Assembly (NCBI GenBank): GCA_037441125.1
Contig: JBBIST010000013.1
Coordinates: 1 to 47,965, forward strand
Reading direction: 5' to 3'
From: JALHMQ01 sp037441125
Lineage (GTDB): Bacteria > Pseudomonadota > Gammaproteobacteria > Burkholderiales > Burkholderiaceae_F
Length of the DNA: 47,965 bases
Each line of letters opens with the position of its first letter. Positions within the stretch are counted from its first letter, which is position 1. Of the stretch, positions 34,432 to 42,989 are shown one piece after another. The translations under genes and the position numbers were made by a program. Below the pieces are notes generated by a model. That model was not told the DNA's origin, ran no database searches, and saw only the letters and a list, made by a program, of their open reading frames with translations.

Positions 34432-35174
34432 GGCAGTCGGTACTCGGCGTGCCGGTCGACAACCTCAGCGTCGAGGAGACGCTCGACCGCATCGGCAGCT
34501 TTATCGCCGACGGCCGGCCGCACCAGCACGTAGTGATCAACGTCGACAAGGTCGTCAAGGCCGCGCGCGATCCGCACCTGCTCGCGATCATCGCCCGCTG
34601 CGACCTGATCAACGCCGACGGCATGCCGGTCGTCTGGGCATCGCGGCTGCTCGGCCAGCCGCTCAAGGCAAGGGTCACCGGCATCGACCTGTTCTTCGCG
34701 CTGCTGGCGCGCGCGGCGCGCAGCGGCTGGCGCGTGTACTTCCTCGGCGCACGGCGCGAGGTGGTCGAGGAAGTGGTGGCGCGCGCCCGCCGCGAACATC
34801 CGTCGCTGCCGATCGCCGGCTATCGCGACGGCTACTGGCCGGCGCAGGAAGACGAGCGCGTCGCTGCCGAGGTCGGACAGTCGCGGCCAGACATCCTGTT
34901 CGTCGCGATCAGCTCGCCGCGCAAGGAGCAGTTCCTCGCCGCCTACCAGGCGCGCATGCGGGTGCCGTTCGCGATGGGCGTCGGCGGCACCTTCGACGTG
35001 ATGGTCGGGCGGACACGGCGCGCGCCGCGCTGGATGCAGCGCACCGGCCTGGAGTGGCTGTATCGCTTCCTGCAGGAGCCGCGCCGCATGTTCCGTCGCT
35101 ACTTCATCGACAGCCTGCCGTTTTTCGGCCTGCTGCTGCGCGCGCTGCTGCGCCGGCAGGCGGCACCGCGATGA
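34428..35174 (+). CDS. WecG/TagA/CpsF-family glycosyltransferase
   Basis: A 248-residue GT26-type transferase acting at the cytoplasmic face of the membrane. Motifs are VVINVDKVVKAARDP, CDLINADGMPVVWASRLLG (the conserved N-A-D-G-M), YFLGARREVVEEV, SSPRKEQF, and GVGGTFDVMVG. ATG 34428 has AAGGGAG 6 bp upstream and overlaps the heparinase stop; the earlier GTG at 34410 is not needed. Enzymes of this family add the second sugar, often ManNAc-type, to undecaprenyl-PP-sugar, so it fits behind the transferase at 8537-9934. The exact sugar cannot be read from sequence. Confidence 0.92.
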   Translation: MRQSVLGVPVDNLSVEETLDRIGSFIADGRPHQHVVINVDKVVKAARDPHLLAIIARCDLINADGMPVVWASRLLGQPLKARVTGIDLFFALLARAARSGWRVYFLGARREVVEEVVARARREHPSLPIAGYRDGYWPAQEDERVAAEVGQSRPDILFVAISSPRKEQFLAAYQARMRVPFAMGVGGTFDVMVGRTRRAPRWMQRTGLEWLYRFLQEPRRMFRRYFIDSLPFFGLLLRALLRRQAAPR

Positions 35175-36319
35175 GCACGACATCGGCCGTTCGCGCCGGC
35201 GCACGCGCCGCCACACCCGGGCGCGTGGTCGCGATCCTCGGCGTCAGCCCGCAGATGCGCGGCGGCATCGCGGCGGTGTTGCAGACCTACCGTCGCTGCG
35301 GCCTCGACCAGCGCCTACCGGTGGCGTGGATCGCCACCGCCGGCGAAGGCTCGGCCGCCGCCCGGACCGCGGTCTTCGTGTGCGGGCTGGCGCGCTTCCT
35401 GGCGCTGGCGCTGCGCGGCCGGGTCGCACTAGCCCACATGATGGTCGCCACCGGCGGCAGCTTCTGGCGCAAGTCGCTGCTGGTGCGCGCCAGCCGTCTG
35501 CTGGGCGTGCCGAGCCTGCTGCACGTCCACAGCGGCCTGTTCGACCGCTTCCACGCCGAGTCGCCGCCCTGGCTTCAGCGCTACATCCGGCGCACGCTCG
35601 AGCACTCGACGCACGTAATCGCGCTCGGCGAGCACTGGCAGCGGCGGCTGCAGGCGATCGCGCCGCGCGCCAGCGTGCTGACCATCCCCAACGGCGTCGT
35701 GCTGCCGGATGCCGATGCGGCGGCGATCGGCATCCGTGACGGGCGCGACACGCTGCTGTTCCTCGGCCGGCTGGTCGCGCTCAAGGGAATCTTCGAGTTG
35801 CTACAGGCGTTCGCGCTCTTCGCACCGCGATGCCCGCAGGTGCAGCTCGTTTGCGGCGGCGACGGCGACGAGCGACCGGTACGGGCGGCGATGGCGCGGC
35901 TTCCCGACACGGTCCGCAGCCGCATCGTGCTCGCCGGCTGGATCGAGGCCGGCGAGCAGCCCGCCTGGTTGCGTCGCTCGATCGCGCTGGTGCTGCCGTC
36001 GCGCGCCGAGAACCTGCCGATGTCGGCGCTTGAGGCGCAGGCGCACGGCGTGCCAGTGATCGCCACGCCGGTCGGCTCGGTGCAGGAGGCGGTCATCGAT
36101 CGGAGCACCGGTCTGATCGTCCCGGTCGACGACGTCGCCGCGCTGGCGGCGGCCATGGTCTCGATCACGCAGAACGGCGCGCAATGGGCGCGCATGTCGG
36201 TTGCCGCCCGCGCTCACATCGAGGCGCGGTACTCGGCGGCAAGCGTCGTCGCCCGCATCGAGTCGCTGTACCGGCAACACCTTGAGCAGGCCTGCGGCAG
36301 GCAAATGAGTCGGCCATGA
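35171..36319 (+). CDS. GT4-family glycosyltransferase
   Basis: A 382-residue GT-B glycosyltransferase: acceptor domain with ILGVSPQMRGGIAAVLQTYR and LLHVHSGLFDRFHAE, then VLTIPNGVVLPDADAA. The donor domain has DTLLFLGRLVALKGIFELLQ, VCGGDGDE, and the E-x7-E motif SRAENLPMSALEAQAHGVPV. ATG 35171 overlaps the WecG stop by ATGA, and the stop overlaps the next gene in the same way, so it is coupled in the operon. It probably extends the repeat unit. Confidence 0.92.
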   Translation: MSTTSAVRAGARAATPGRVVAILGVSPQMRGGIAAVLQTYRRCGLDQRLPVAWIATAGEGSAAARTAVFVCGLARFLALALRGRVALAHMMVATGGSFWRKSLLVRASRLLGVPSLLHVHSGLFDRFHAESPPWLQRYIRRTLEHSTHVIALGEHWQRRLQAIAPRASVLTIPNGVVLPDADAAAIGIRDGRDTLLFLGRLVALKGIFELLQAFALFAPRCPQVQLVCGGDGDERPVRAAMARLPDTVRSRIVLAGWIEAGEQPAWLRRSIALVLPSRAENLPMSALEAQAHGVPVIATPVGSVQEAVIDRSTGLIVPVDDVAALAAAMVSITQNGAQWARMSVAARAHIEARYSAASVVARIESLYRQHLEQACGRQMSRP

Positions 36320-37227
36320 GCACACCTCCGAGCACCGGCGCACCGGCGCAGTTGCAGCGTGCGGTCGAGCGGTTCTGGAATCAGGCGCCGTGCGGCTCGG
36401 CGCTGTCGCGCCTGCCTGTCGGTTCGCGCGAGTACTTCGATGAGCTCGAGCGCGAACGCTATCGCTACGAGGGTCACATCCTCGAGGTGCTCGATCTGGT
36501 GCAGTGGCAGGGCAGGCGGGTTCTGGAAGTCGGCGCCGGCGTCGGCACCGACGGCCGCCAAATCATCGCCCGCGGCGCGATCTACACCGGCATCAACGTC
36601 GACGCCGGATCGACCCGCTTGGCCAGCGAGGCGCTGGCGCGCTTCGGCCTCCCCGGCAGCGTGATCCAGTGCAGCGCGACCGGATTGCCGCTGCCCGACC
36701 GCAGCGTCGAGATCGTCTATTCCTTCGGCGTGCTGGCGCACATTCCCGAGGTCGAGCGCGCGATGGCCGAGATCCGCCGCGTGCTCAAGCCCGGCGGCGA
36801 GGTGCTGGCGATGCTCTACAACCGCGACTCGATCAACTACCGGATTGAGATCCGCCTGCTGCGCCGCTGGCTGCGGCGGCTGCTGCTCGTGCCGGGCGCG
36901 ATCTCGGCTTTCTCGGCGCTGGGGCTGCCGCGCGCCAAGCTGCAACGCCACGCCGAACTGGCCCGGTCGCAGCCCGAGATGACGGAGCAGGAATGGCTCA
37001 GCCGCAACACTGACGGGCCCGACAACCCCTACACAACCGTGTACGACGCCGCCGAGGCACGGCGATTGTTCAGTGGTTTCGAGGTGCTCCGACAGGAGTT
37101 GCACTTCTTCGACGCGCGCCATTGGGGCGTCCTCGGCCGCCTGCTGCCGGCACCGGTGGTGCGCTGGCTGGGCCGCGGCTGGGGCTGGCACCGGATAGTG
37201 CACGCGCGCCTGCCGGCGACCTCCTGA
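36316..37227 (+). CDS. Class I SAM-dependent methyltransferase
   Basis: A 303-residue methyltransferase with motif I VLEVGAGVGTDGRQI (about 69-83), the acidic end of strand 2 in GINVDAGSTRLA, and a methyltransferase-11-type core (YSFGVLAHIPEVERAMAEIR, VLKPGGEVLAMLYN). The C-terminal 120 residues are Arg-rich and helical and may contact the membrane or substrate. It is the last gene of the plus-strand operon, with an ATGA overlap to the GT4 gene. Likely methylates a sugar or a lipid-linked intermediate. Confidence 0.88.
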   Translation: MSTPPSTGAPAQLQRAVERFWNQAPCGSALSRLPVGSREYFDELERERYRYEGHILEVLDLVQWQGRRVLEVGAGVGTDGRQIIARGAIYTGINVDAGSTRLASEALARFGLPGSVIQCSATGLPLPDRSVEIVYSFGVLAHIPEVERAMAEIRRVLKPGGEVLAMLYNRDSINYRIEIRLLRRWLRRLLLVPGAISAFSALGLPRAKLQRHAELARSQPEMTEQEWLSRNTDGPDNPYTTVYDAAEARRLFSGFEVLRQELHFFDARHWGVLGRLLPAPVVRWLGRGWGWHRIVHARLPATS

Positions 37228-37294
37228 TCTCCCAACAGCTACCCAACCGCCTCCGGACCCAGGCGACTCGACACTTCAGCCCGCGAGGAACTCC

Positions 37295-38233
37295 ATGCGA
37301 CCCTTCTCCACTCGTTGCCCTGCCGCGGTCGCGCTCGCGATCGGCATGACCTTGACGCTGGCCGCCTGCGGCGGCGGCGCCGATGGCGATGCAACGCCAC
37401 CGCCTACTCCACCGGCCGCGCCCCAGCAGATTGACGCAGGCAACTATCTCGATGCCTTCTGGGTCGGCGCCTTCGGCGTCAGTCGCGCCGCCGATGCGCT
37501 GATGCTGATCGACAACGCGATGGCCCAGATCCTGCGCCCGCTCCCACCGGGGACTCCGCCGGCCCCGCCGGGCAATCCCGCCTACTACTGCGAGCCCGAC
37601 CGCCAGGGACTCAGGGGCACGCTGATGCTGACGCAGGCGGGCGCGGCTCGCACGCTCGCGTTTGCCAACTGCTTGCTCGGCGACGCCGTCTATGTCTCCG
37701 GGTCGATCAGCTCGCCCAACGCGACCGCGCTGACCCTCGACGGCGTGCAGTTCCTCGGCAGCGGCCGCTTCACGCTGACCGCGCTCGTCTACCGCCGCGC
37801 CGCCGGCGGCGACGGCGTCGCTCATACCGTCAACGGAACGCTCGACTTCCGGCGCGACGCCGGCAGCAGGACGGTGCGCCTCGACGGCGAATTCAGCGTC
37901 ACGCGCAACGGCCGGGCGGACACCTACGGGTCGCTGTTGGCGAACTTCGCGCCGCGCGACGTGCCGGTCGCGCCCACCGTCAACACGGGTTCTTTCTCGG
38001 TCAGCACACCGCGCTTCACGGCAGCGCCCTTGACGGTGAGCGGAAACGCGAGCGGCCTCACGCTGCTGGCCCCGGACGGCACGCGGCTGGTCGGCCGCGC
38101 CGATGCGCAGGGAAGCCTCGCCTCGGTGACCTACGAGCTCACGCCGCCGCATGCGCGAACCCCTGCGCTGAGCCAGACCCTGGCCACCAACGACGCTCAG
38201 GTGCAGGCCGCGATCGCGCGCGTGCTGCAGTAA
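37295..38233 (+). CDS. Uncharacterised surface lipoprotein
   Basis: A 312-residue protein with a lipoprotein signal (lipobox L-A-A-C near residue 25, in TLTLAACGGGADGD) and a Pro-rich spacer. The remaining part is beta-rich; two Cys (in YYCEPD and FANCLLGD) are spaced to allow a disulphide. I do not recognise a family. The start has GAGGAA about 5 bp upstream (GAGGAACTCC before ATG). It has its own spacing (67 bp) from the EPS operon and is convergent with the next gene, so it may be a separate unit. Confidence 0.8.
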   Translation: MRPFSTRCPAAVALAIGMTLTLAACGGGADGDATPPPTPPAAPQQIDAGNYLDAFWVGAFGVSRAADALMLIDNAMAQILRPLPPGTPPAPPGNPAYYCEPDRQGLRGTLMLTQAGAARTLAFANCLLGDAVYVSGSISSPNATALTLDGVQFLGSGRFTLTALVYRRAAGGDGVAHTVNGTLDFRRDAGSRTVRLDGEFSVTRNGRADTYGSLLANFAPRDVPVAPTVNTGSFSVSTPRFTAAPLTVSGNASGLTLLAPDGTRLVGRADAQGSLASVTYELTPPHARTPALSQTLATNDAQVQAAIARVLQ

Positions 38234-38321
38234 GAGCGATCGCGCCGACTTGCGCCGGTCGTGCTCGTGCAGCGGCACGCGGCGCCACTGTCGGGTGCGC
38301 GCGCAGCGGCCGCGGCCCGCG

Positions 38322-40433
38322 TCAAGCTTCGAACGCGCCGATCGAAGGCGGCGATCGGAACGTCCGCCGCGCCGCGTCGGTGATCTCGTCGAACGGCGAC
38401 TCAGGCAGCGGCGAGCCGGCGCCGATCAGCGGTGACCCGGCCAAGGGAGCGCCGCCGGGGCCGAGCAGCGGATCCGCGGTCACGTCGCCTACGCCGGGCG
38501 CAAACTGGCGCAGCGAGCCGACGCGAGCGCCGTGACGCGCGTTGGAGTGCCTTCCCGACGGCGCGTACGGCTCCATGCTGCCGATCGACAGGGCACCGGC
38601 GGCGAACACGAGCGCGGAGAACGGCCGCAGCACGGTGGCGTTGACGCGGTGCTCGGAGTCGCGCCACGAGACCACCGCCAGTCCCAGCGTGCCGGCGGCA
38701 TCGGCGGTCTCGCGGATGAAGAAGTTGCGGCCGTGGACGCCGTCGCGCACGAGCGCGAACTGGCCGTTGCCGGTGAATCCCACGTAGTGGCCGTCGAGCG
38801 CATCGAGCCGGATCTCGGCGCTGCTCGGCAGCACCTCGGTCCAGCCTTCGAGACCGAGCCCGTAGTGGTCCCAGTCGCAGTCGACGGTCACGTTGTTGAA
38901 AAAGCGCGTGCCGCGCGTGGCCAGGCCGACGCCGTCATAGAAGCCCATCGTGCAGCGGCGGATCGTGTTGTTGAAGATCACGTTGTCGGCCGACTTGTCG
39001 CAGGCGATGCCCGAGCCGTTGTCGACCAGGGCGTTGGCATACACGAAGTTGCCGCGACCGAAGTACACGCGGATGCCGGAACTCGGCGCGTTCGAGCTGT
39101 TGGGGTTCTGCTGCGCCAGCCAGGCGGCGAAGTCGGCGCCGCCGGCGCCGCGTGCGCCGCTGCAGTAGTTGCGCCGGACGACGCAGCCGACCGCGCCGCT
39201 GGTCTGCATCGCGCTGGTGGCGGCGTCGATGATGTCGAGGAACAGGTTGACGCCGTCGAAGTCGCTGGTGGTCCAGTTGTCGCGGCAGTCGTTGTCCTGG
39301 ATCAGCGCGCGGCTGAGCCCCATCAACTGCAGGCCGCCGGTGGTGCCGTTGCGGCGACCGTTGTTACAGACGCGGTTGCGCTGGATCACCGTGCGGCGCT
39401 CGGTGTCGGCGAGGTTCGGGCCGATCGACGCACCCGAGCCGCCGTTGTTCTCGATCACGTTGTCCTCGAACAGCAGACCGTCCCAGCCGTAGTGCCGGCC
39501 GGCCTCGGGGATCCTGACGCCGCCGTGAAAGCCGCACACCAGGAACACGCCGGTGGTGCCACAGTCGCCGAAGCGATTACCGCGCAAGGTCGCGTTGACG
39601 AACTTGCCGGCAAAGCGGCCGGCGTTGTCGTCGGTCGGCGAGCCGGAACGGATCTGCATGCCCGGGCCGGACGGGTTGCCGATCCGATTGCCCTCCCACA
39701 GCATGTTGGTCACGGCGAAGGCGGCAGCGCCTTCGGAGGCCTTGATGAACACGCAGCCCGAAGCGCCGTGACTGAAGCTCGCGGCGCGCGCGCAGGTGAA
39801 GGTGCAGCGGCGAACGGTCAGCGCCTCGTAGTCGGCGCTGATCAGCCCGACCAGCGCGCCGTCGTCGCCGATCACGTCGCAGTCTTCCATCACCAGGCCG
39901 ACGCGGATCGGCACCGTCGACGACAACCGGATCGCCGGTCGTGCGGTCTGGCCGAACGGCACGACGAAGCGCAGGTTGCGGAACACCACACCGTTGTTGT
40001 TGCCGGTCCAGACGATGAAGTTGCGCGTGCCGGACAGCGTCCAGACCGGCTTCGGCGCGTCGGCCGCATCGCCGGGCGCAAGGTAGCTGTCGAACACGAC
40101 GTCGTCGGCCGCCGGGTCGTAGTCGCCGGGAACGACCAGCGTCGTGCCGCGGCGGATCAGCACGCGCTCGCCGCCGCGCAGGGCCGGTAACGTGCGGCGC
40201 GGCGCAGCGAGCGTGCCCTCGGCCGAGTCGTTGCCGCCGGTCGGATCGACATGCCAGACGCGCGCCGCGGCGGGCTGCGGCACTGGCGCAGGCTGCGGCA
40301 CCGGTGTTTTGGGAGCTGCCGGCGGCGCCGCCGGGTCTGACCCACCGCCGCAGCCGGAGGCCGTTAACAGCAATGCCAGCACGGCAGAGCGCCGCTGCGG
40401 ACAGGGCGGCTCGATCGAGTCAACGCGCTTCAT
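38322..40433 (-). CDS. Right-handed beta-helix lipoprotein, possible polysaccharide lyase/epimerase or adhesin
   Basis: A 703-residue lipoprotein (lipobox T-A-S-G-C near residue 28) with a Pro-rich spacer, then a long parallel beta-helix. Repeated turns of the form N-x-I/V-x-N-N-x-G (LLFEDNVIENNGGSG, VIQRNRVCNNGRRNG, VIFNNTIRRCTMGFYDG) span about 130-560. It ends in GAFEA after DAARRTFRSPPS, a choice-of-anchor-like C-terminus. Such folds occur in pectate lyase-like, C5-epimerase-like and adhesin proteins; no catalytic site can be named. The strongest neighbour links are EPS and protease genes. Function open. Confidence 0.85.
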   Translation of the reverse strand: MKRVDSIEPPCPQRRSAVLALLLTASGCGGGSDPAAPPAAPKTPVPQPAPVPQPAAARVWHVDPTGGNDSAEGTLAAPRRTLPALRGGERVLIRRGTTLVVPGDYDPAADDVVFDSYLAPGDAADAPKPVWTLSGTRNFIVWTGNNNGVVFRNLRFVVPFGQTARPAIRLSSTVPIRVGLVMEDCDVIGDDGALVGLISADYEALTVRRCTFTCARAASFSHGASGCVFIKASEGAAAFAVTNMLWEGNRIGNPSGPGMQIRSGSPTDDNAGRFAGKFVNATLRGNRFGDCGTTGVFLVCGFHGGVRIPEAGRHYGWDGLLFEDNVIENNGGSGASIGPNLADTERRTVIQRNRVCNNGRRNGTTGGLQLMGLSRALIQDNDCRDNWTTSDFDGVNLFLDIIDAATSAMQTSGAVGCVVRRNYCSGARGAGGADFAAWLAQQNPNSSNAPSSGIRVYFGRGNFVYANALVDNGSGIACDKSADNVIFNNTIRRCTMGFYDGVGLATRGTRFFNNVTVDCDWDHYGLGLEGWTEVLPSSAEIRLDALDGHYVGFTGNGQFALVRDGVHGRNFFIRETADAAGTLGLAVVSWRDSEHRVNATVLRPFSALVFAAGALSIGSMEPYAPSGRHSNARHGARVGSLRQFAPGVGDVTADPLLGPGGAPLAGSPLIGAGSPLPESPFDEITDAARRTFRSPPSIGAFEA

Positions 40434-40439
40434 CGGGCA

Positions 40440-40464
40440 TCAAGCCGCGAGTGGCGGCACTTGA
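40440..40464. repeat. Imperfect inverted repeat before the beta-helix gene
   Basis: TCAAG-CCGC and GCGG-CA-CTTGA pair around GAGTG with a two-base bulge, 7 bp upstream of the beta-helix gene start. It could be an operator or a leader hairpin; there is no T-tract. Confidence 0.35.
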
Positions 40465-40493
40465 GCATCGCGGCCCTAAATGACGACTGCACT

Positions 40494-41498
40494 TCAGCCT
40501 TGATCCGAACGGACTTCGTTCCCGGCCGCCTGATCGTGCCTAGCGCAGCCGCCGCGCAGCAGTCTTGCGCCGAGGACGGTCGCCAGCAGCGCCGCAGCCC
40601 ACGGCGGCAGCGGGATGTCTTCCGTGGTCTCGCCGTAGCCCGAAGTGGTGATCAGCTCTTCGATCCAGGGCCGGTAGCCGGCCAGCACCTGACCACCGGC
40701 GGCGGTGCCGAAGACTCCCTGTGCGGTCGGCCCGCCGGCGAACGCGCCGGTGAAGGTGCCGATGGCGACCAGCGCCGGTGCGCCGCCCGCTTCGATGAAC
40801 ACCGGCGCGCCGGAGTCGCCGCCGGCGAGCGTCGTCTCAAGGGCGTTGCCGAGGGTCGGGCCGCCGAGGAAGTTGGTGGCCGCGGTCGGCCCGTCGAAGT
40901 CCCAGTGGAACAGGCGCACGGTGCCGGTGCCATCGGCGATCAGCACGTCGAGCACGTTGCCGCCAACGCGCCGCACGGTGGCCGAACGCGGCACCGAGAC
41001 CCCGACATTGCCGTTGCCGCTGGCGCCGTAGCCGACGACGGTGACCACCGCGCCGGCAGCCGGCGGCCCGGCCGGGATTGCGTAGGCGAGGCTTGCGGCC
41101 GGCCGGTCGGCGGCCAATTCGATCAACGCCAGGTCGTGGCGCAGATCCGGCACACCAAAGGCAACGTAGTCGGGATGCCGCGTGTAGCGCACCACGCCGC
41201 GCTGCACGGCACCAGCCGACAGGTTGAAGATCACCTGCACCTCGGCTGGCGCAGGCAAGGTATCGAACACATGTGCGGCGGTGAGCACATGGCGGCGCCC
41301 GAGCGTTGCGCCGGTGAAGATTCCGGCCGGCGTCTGGACTGCGACCACGCCGCGCCACGGCGAGGTATCGACGTTGGCATCGACCCGCGCCGCCGGCGTG
41401 TCGGGGAAGGCGCCTGCCATGATCGCGTGCGCCGGCAACACGGGCATGGCGGCAGCCAACCCAAGCGCGAGCAGCGCGCGCGAGCGGCCGCGCCTCAT
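40494..41498 (-). CDS. Exported trypsin-like serine protease with a C-terminal sorting-signal-like tail
   Basis: A 334-residue protein with a signal peptide (MRRGRSRALLALGLAAAMPV, cleavage near AHA). S1 triad motifs are HVLTAAHVF, RHDLALIEL and AGGDSGAPVF. The C-terminus carries a short motif, a hydrophobic helix and basic residues: TEDIPLPPWAAALLATVLGA, then RLLR. This is a PEP-CTERM-like layout with a different motif (IPLPPWA, reminiscent of the IPTLxxWG tails sorted by exosortase H). The tail then runs about 18 residues further, which is unusual. Start 41498 overlaps the preceding gene by ATGA; the two genes upstream encode a membrane protein and an exosortase-like enzyme, which makes it a candidate dedicated substrate. 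Paralogous to the protease at 12957-13808. Confidence 0.85.
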   Translation of the reverse strand: MRRGRSRALLALGLAAAMPVLPAHAIMAGAFPDTPAARVDANVDTSPWRGVVAVQTPAGIFTGATLGRRHVLTAAHVFDTLPAPAEVQVIFNLSAGAVQRGVVRYTRHPDYVAFGVPDLRHDLALIELAADRPAASLAYAIPAGPPAAGAVVTVVGYGASGNGNVGVSVPRSATVRRVGGNVLDVLIADGTGTVRLFHWDFDGPTAATNFLGGPTLGNALETTLAGGDSGAPVFIEAGGAPALVAIGTFTGAFAGGPTAQGVFGTAAGGQVLAGYRPWIEELITTSGYGETTEDIPLPPWAAALLATVLGARLLRGGCARHDQAAGNEVRSDQG

Positions 41499-42148
41499 CG
41501 CTGCGGCCAGCACACGCGCTCCACGCGGACGACCGCAACGATGCCCGCCGCCAGCCCCAGCGCCAGCCGGCCGCCGCCCTGCATCAAGTCCTTCCACAGC
41601 AGCAGCGGCGAGAAGCGGTCGGGCTCAAAAGCCGCCACGTACACTTCCCAGGGCAGCGCCGCCATCACCACCGGCAGATCGACGGCGACGACCACCGCTA
41701 GCAGCGGCGCCACAACGACCAGGCGCGCCGGCAGTTCGAACCCATGCCGCTGTGGCCAGGCGAGCGCGACCAGCAGCGCCAGCGCGATCGGCTGCAGCGC
41801 GTGGCCGGCCGGAGTCGACACGATGCCGACGCCGCGCGGGTCGGGCATCAGCACCTGCGAGCCCACGACCGTCAGCTCGGCCAGGGTGACGCTGCGCTGG
41901 AGCAGGTATTCGGTCCCCGGGCGCAATTCGAACGACAGGGTCCGATAGGTGACGTCGAACACTTCGGTCCAGTGCCGCAGCCACGGCAGCAAAGCCTCGA
42001 TCAGGTCGCGCTGCAAGACCGCCGCGGTGGCGATCAACGCGGCGGCGACGAACACTGTCCGAAGCAGCAGACCGCGCACCGGATCTGGGGCGCGCACTTC
42101 GGCTCGAGCCCGCTGCGGCGGGCAAGCCGGCGCAGGAAGCGCGCGCAT
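41495..42148 (-). CDS. Exosortase-associated polytopic membrane protein (unnamed family)
   Basis: A 217-residue inner-membrane protein with about four helices (near 27-45, 110-130, 140-165, 190-205). A periplasmic loop between helices 1 and 2 contains YRTLSFELRPGTEYLLQRSV and GVGIVSTPAGHALQPIALAL. It recalls in layout the membrane partner found next to exosortase H, but I cannot confirm homology. The start ATG 42148 shares one base with the exosortase-like stop (TGATG), and its own stop overlaps the protease start by ATGA. It probably helps the small exosortase handle the protease; the mechanism is unknown. Confidence 0.7.
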   Translation of the reverse strand: MRALPAPACPPQRARAEVRAPDPVRGLLLRTVFVAAALIATAAVLQRDLIEALLPWLRHWTEVFDVTYRTLSFELRPGTEYLLQRSVTLAELTVVGSQVLMPDPRGVGIVSTPAGHALQPIALALLVALAWPQRHGFELPARLVVVAPLLAVVVAVDLPVVMAALPWEVYVAAFEPDRFSPLLLWKDLMQGGGRLALGLAAGIVAVVRVERVCWPQR

Positions 42149-42693
42149 CAGCCCCGCGCCGGCGCCGCGCATTCGACCCGGGGCTCGGCGCGCCGCAGCC
42201 ACAGCAGGAAGAAGAGCGCGACGCCGGCGGTCAACGCCAGCGGAGTCACCGTCGAGTGCAGCACGCCAAACCACTGCGGCTCGTGCCGCACCGACTGCAA
42301 CAGCACCAAGATGCGGACCTGGTTGAGCGCAAACACGACCGCCGCACCGACCGCCACTCCGGCCAAGCGGGAGCGCAGCGACAGCGGCGCCACCGCGAAG
42401 GCGGCCACCAGCAGGAACAGCACGTCGGTTCCCTCGCAGCCGTTGAGCACCTTGAGGCTGCCCTCGCTCGACTGCAACCGCGCACCGGCGGCGCTGGCCG
42501 ATACACCGAGCGGCAGCAGGTTCGCCAGACCCGCTGCGCTCGGCACGATCAGACCTTCGATCAGCCAGCGCTCGACCGCCGACCCGCGCGCCGCCGTCCA
42601 GGCAGCCTGCAGCGTGAAGAACAGCGCCAGGAACACGGCCAAGCGCACGAACGGCAACGGGCGTTGCGGGGCGGCTGATTGCGTCGACTGCAT
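42148..42693 (-). CDS. Small exosortase/archaeosortase-family transpeptidase
   Basis: A 181-residue membrane protein with about five helices and the full exosortase triad: Cys86 in LNGCEGTDVLFLLVAAFAV, Arg127 in LNQVRILVLL, and His146 in FGVLHSTVTP. It is much shorter than the XrtB at 23527-24408 (293) and has no EpsI neighbour; its neighbours are a membrane protein and one serine protease. Size and the N-G-C-E-G form resemble the small dedicated XrtH/XrtM-type enzymes, but the subclass is not certain. ATG 42693 is the only good start. It lies on the side of the tRNA-Arg terminator and is the first gene of its operon. Confidence 0.82.
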   Translation of the reverse strand: MQSTQSAAPQRPLPFVRLAVFLALFFTLQAAWTAARGSAVERWLIEGLIVPSAAGLANLLPLGVSASAAGARLQSSEGSLKVLNGCEGTDVLFLLVAAFAVAPLSLRSRLAGVAVGAAVVFALNQVRILVLLQSVRHEPQWFGVLHSTVTPLALTAGVALFFLLWLRRAEPRVECAAPARG

Positions 42694-42932
42694 GGGTGTC
42701 TACGGCGGCCGCGAACCGCCGCTGGTGCCGACAACAACACCAAGCATCTGCGCGCGAGGTGTCGCGAGCACGAACGGCGCGTAGTCCGATCGGCGCATCC
42801 GCAAGCGCTTGGCGCCGGACCGCGTCGGCTCCAGCAGCCGCGAAAGCGAATCGAGCGGCGATATCGCGAACGCGATCGAGAAAGCTAGTTCAGTGACGAA
42901 TGCGGGCGCAGCCCCCTGCAAAGTCCCCGCGC
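42694..42932. other. Intergenic region upstream of the small exosortase operon
   Basis: About 240 bp between the exosortase-like gene and the tRNA terminator. It should hold the promoter of the three-gene operon (minus strand). I see no reliable promoter; a short palindrome GCGATATCGC lies near 42858-42867. Confidence 0.4.
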
Positions 42933-42971
42933 AAAGAAAAGGGCCTAGAGGAGTGAGACCTCTAAGCCCTT
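42933..42971 (-). terminator. Rho-independent terminator of tRNA-Arg
   Basis: On the minus strand AAGGGCTTAGAGG and CCTCTAGGCCCTT form a 13-bp stem with one mismatch around a 7-nt loop (arms 42959-42971 and 42939-42951). TTTTCTTT follows, running to 42933. It comes about 20 bp after the tRNA 3' end. Confidence 0.9.
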
Positions 42972-42989
42972 GATGTACCGCTAGTAAAG

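Noticed and set aside
40461..41948. A 495-codon plus-strand open frame opposite the serine protease
   Set aside because: The minus strand carries the catalytic triad, signal peptide and overlapping operon partners; the plus frame has none.
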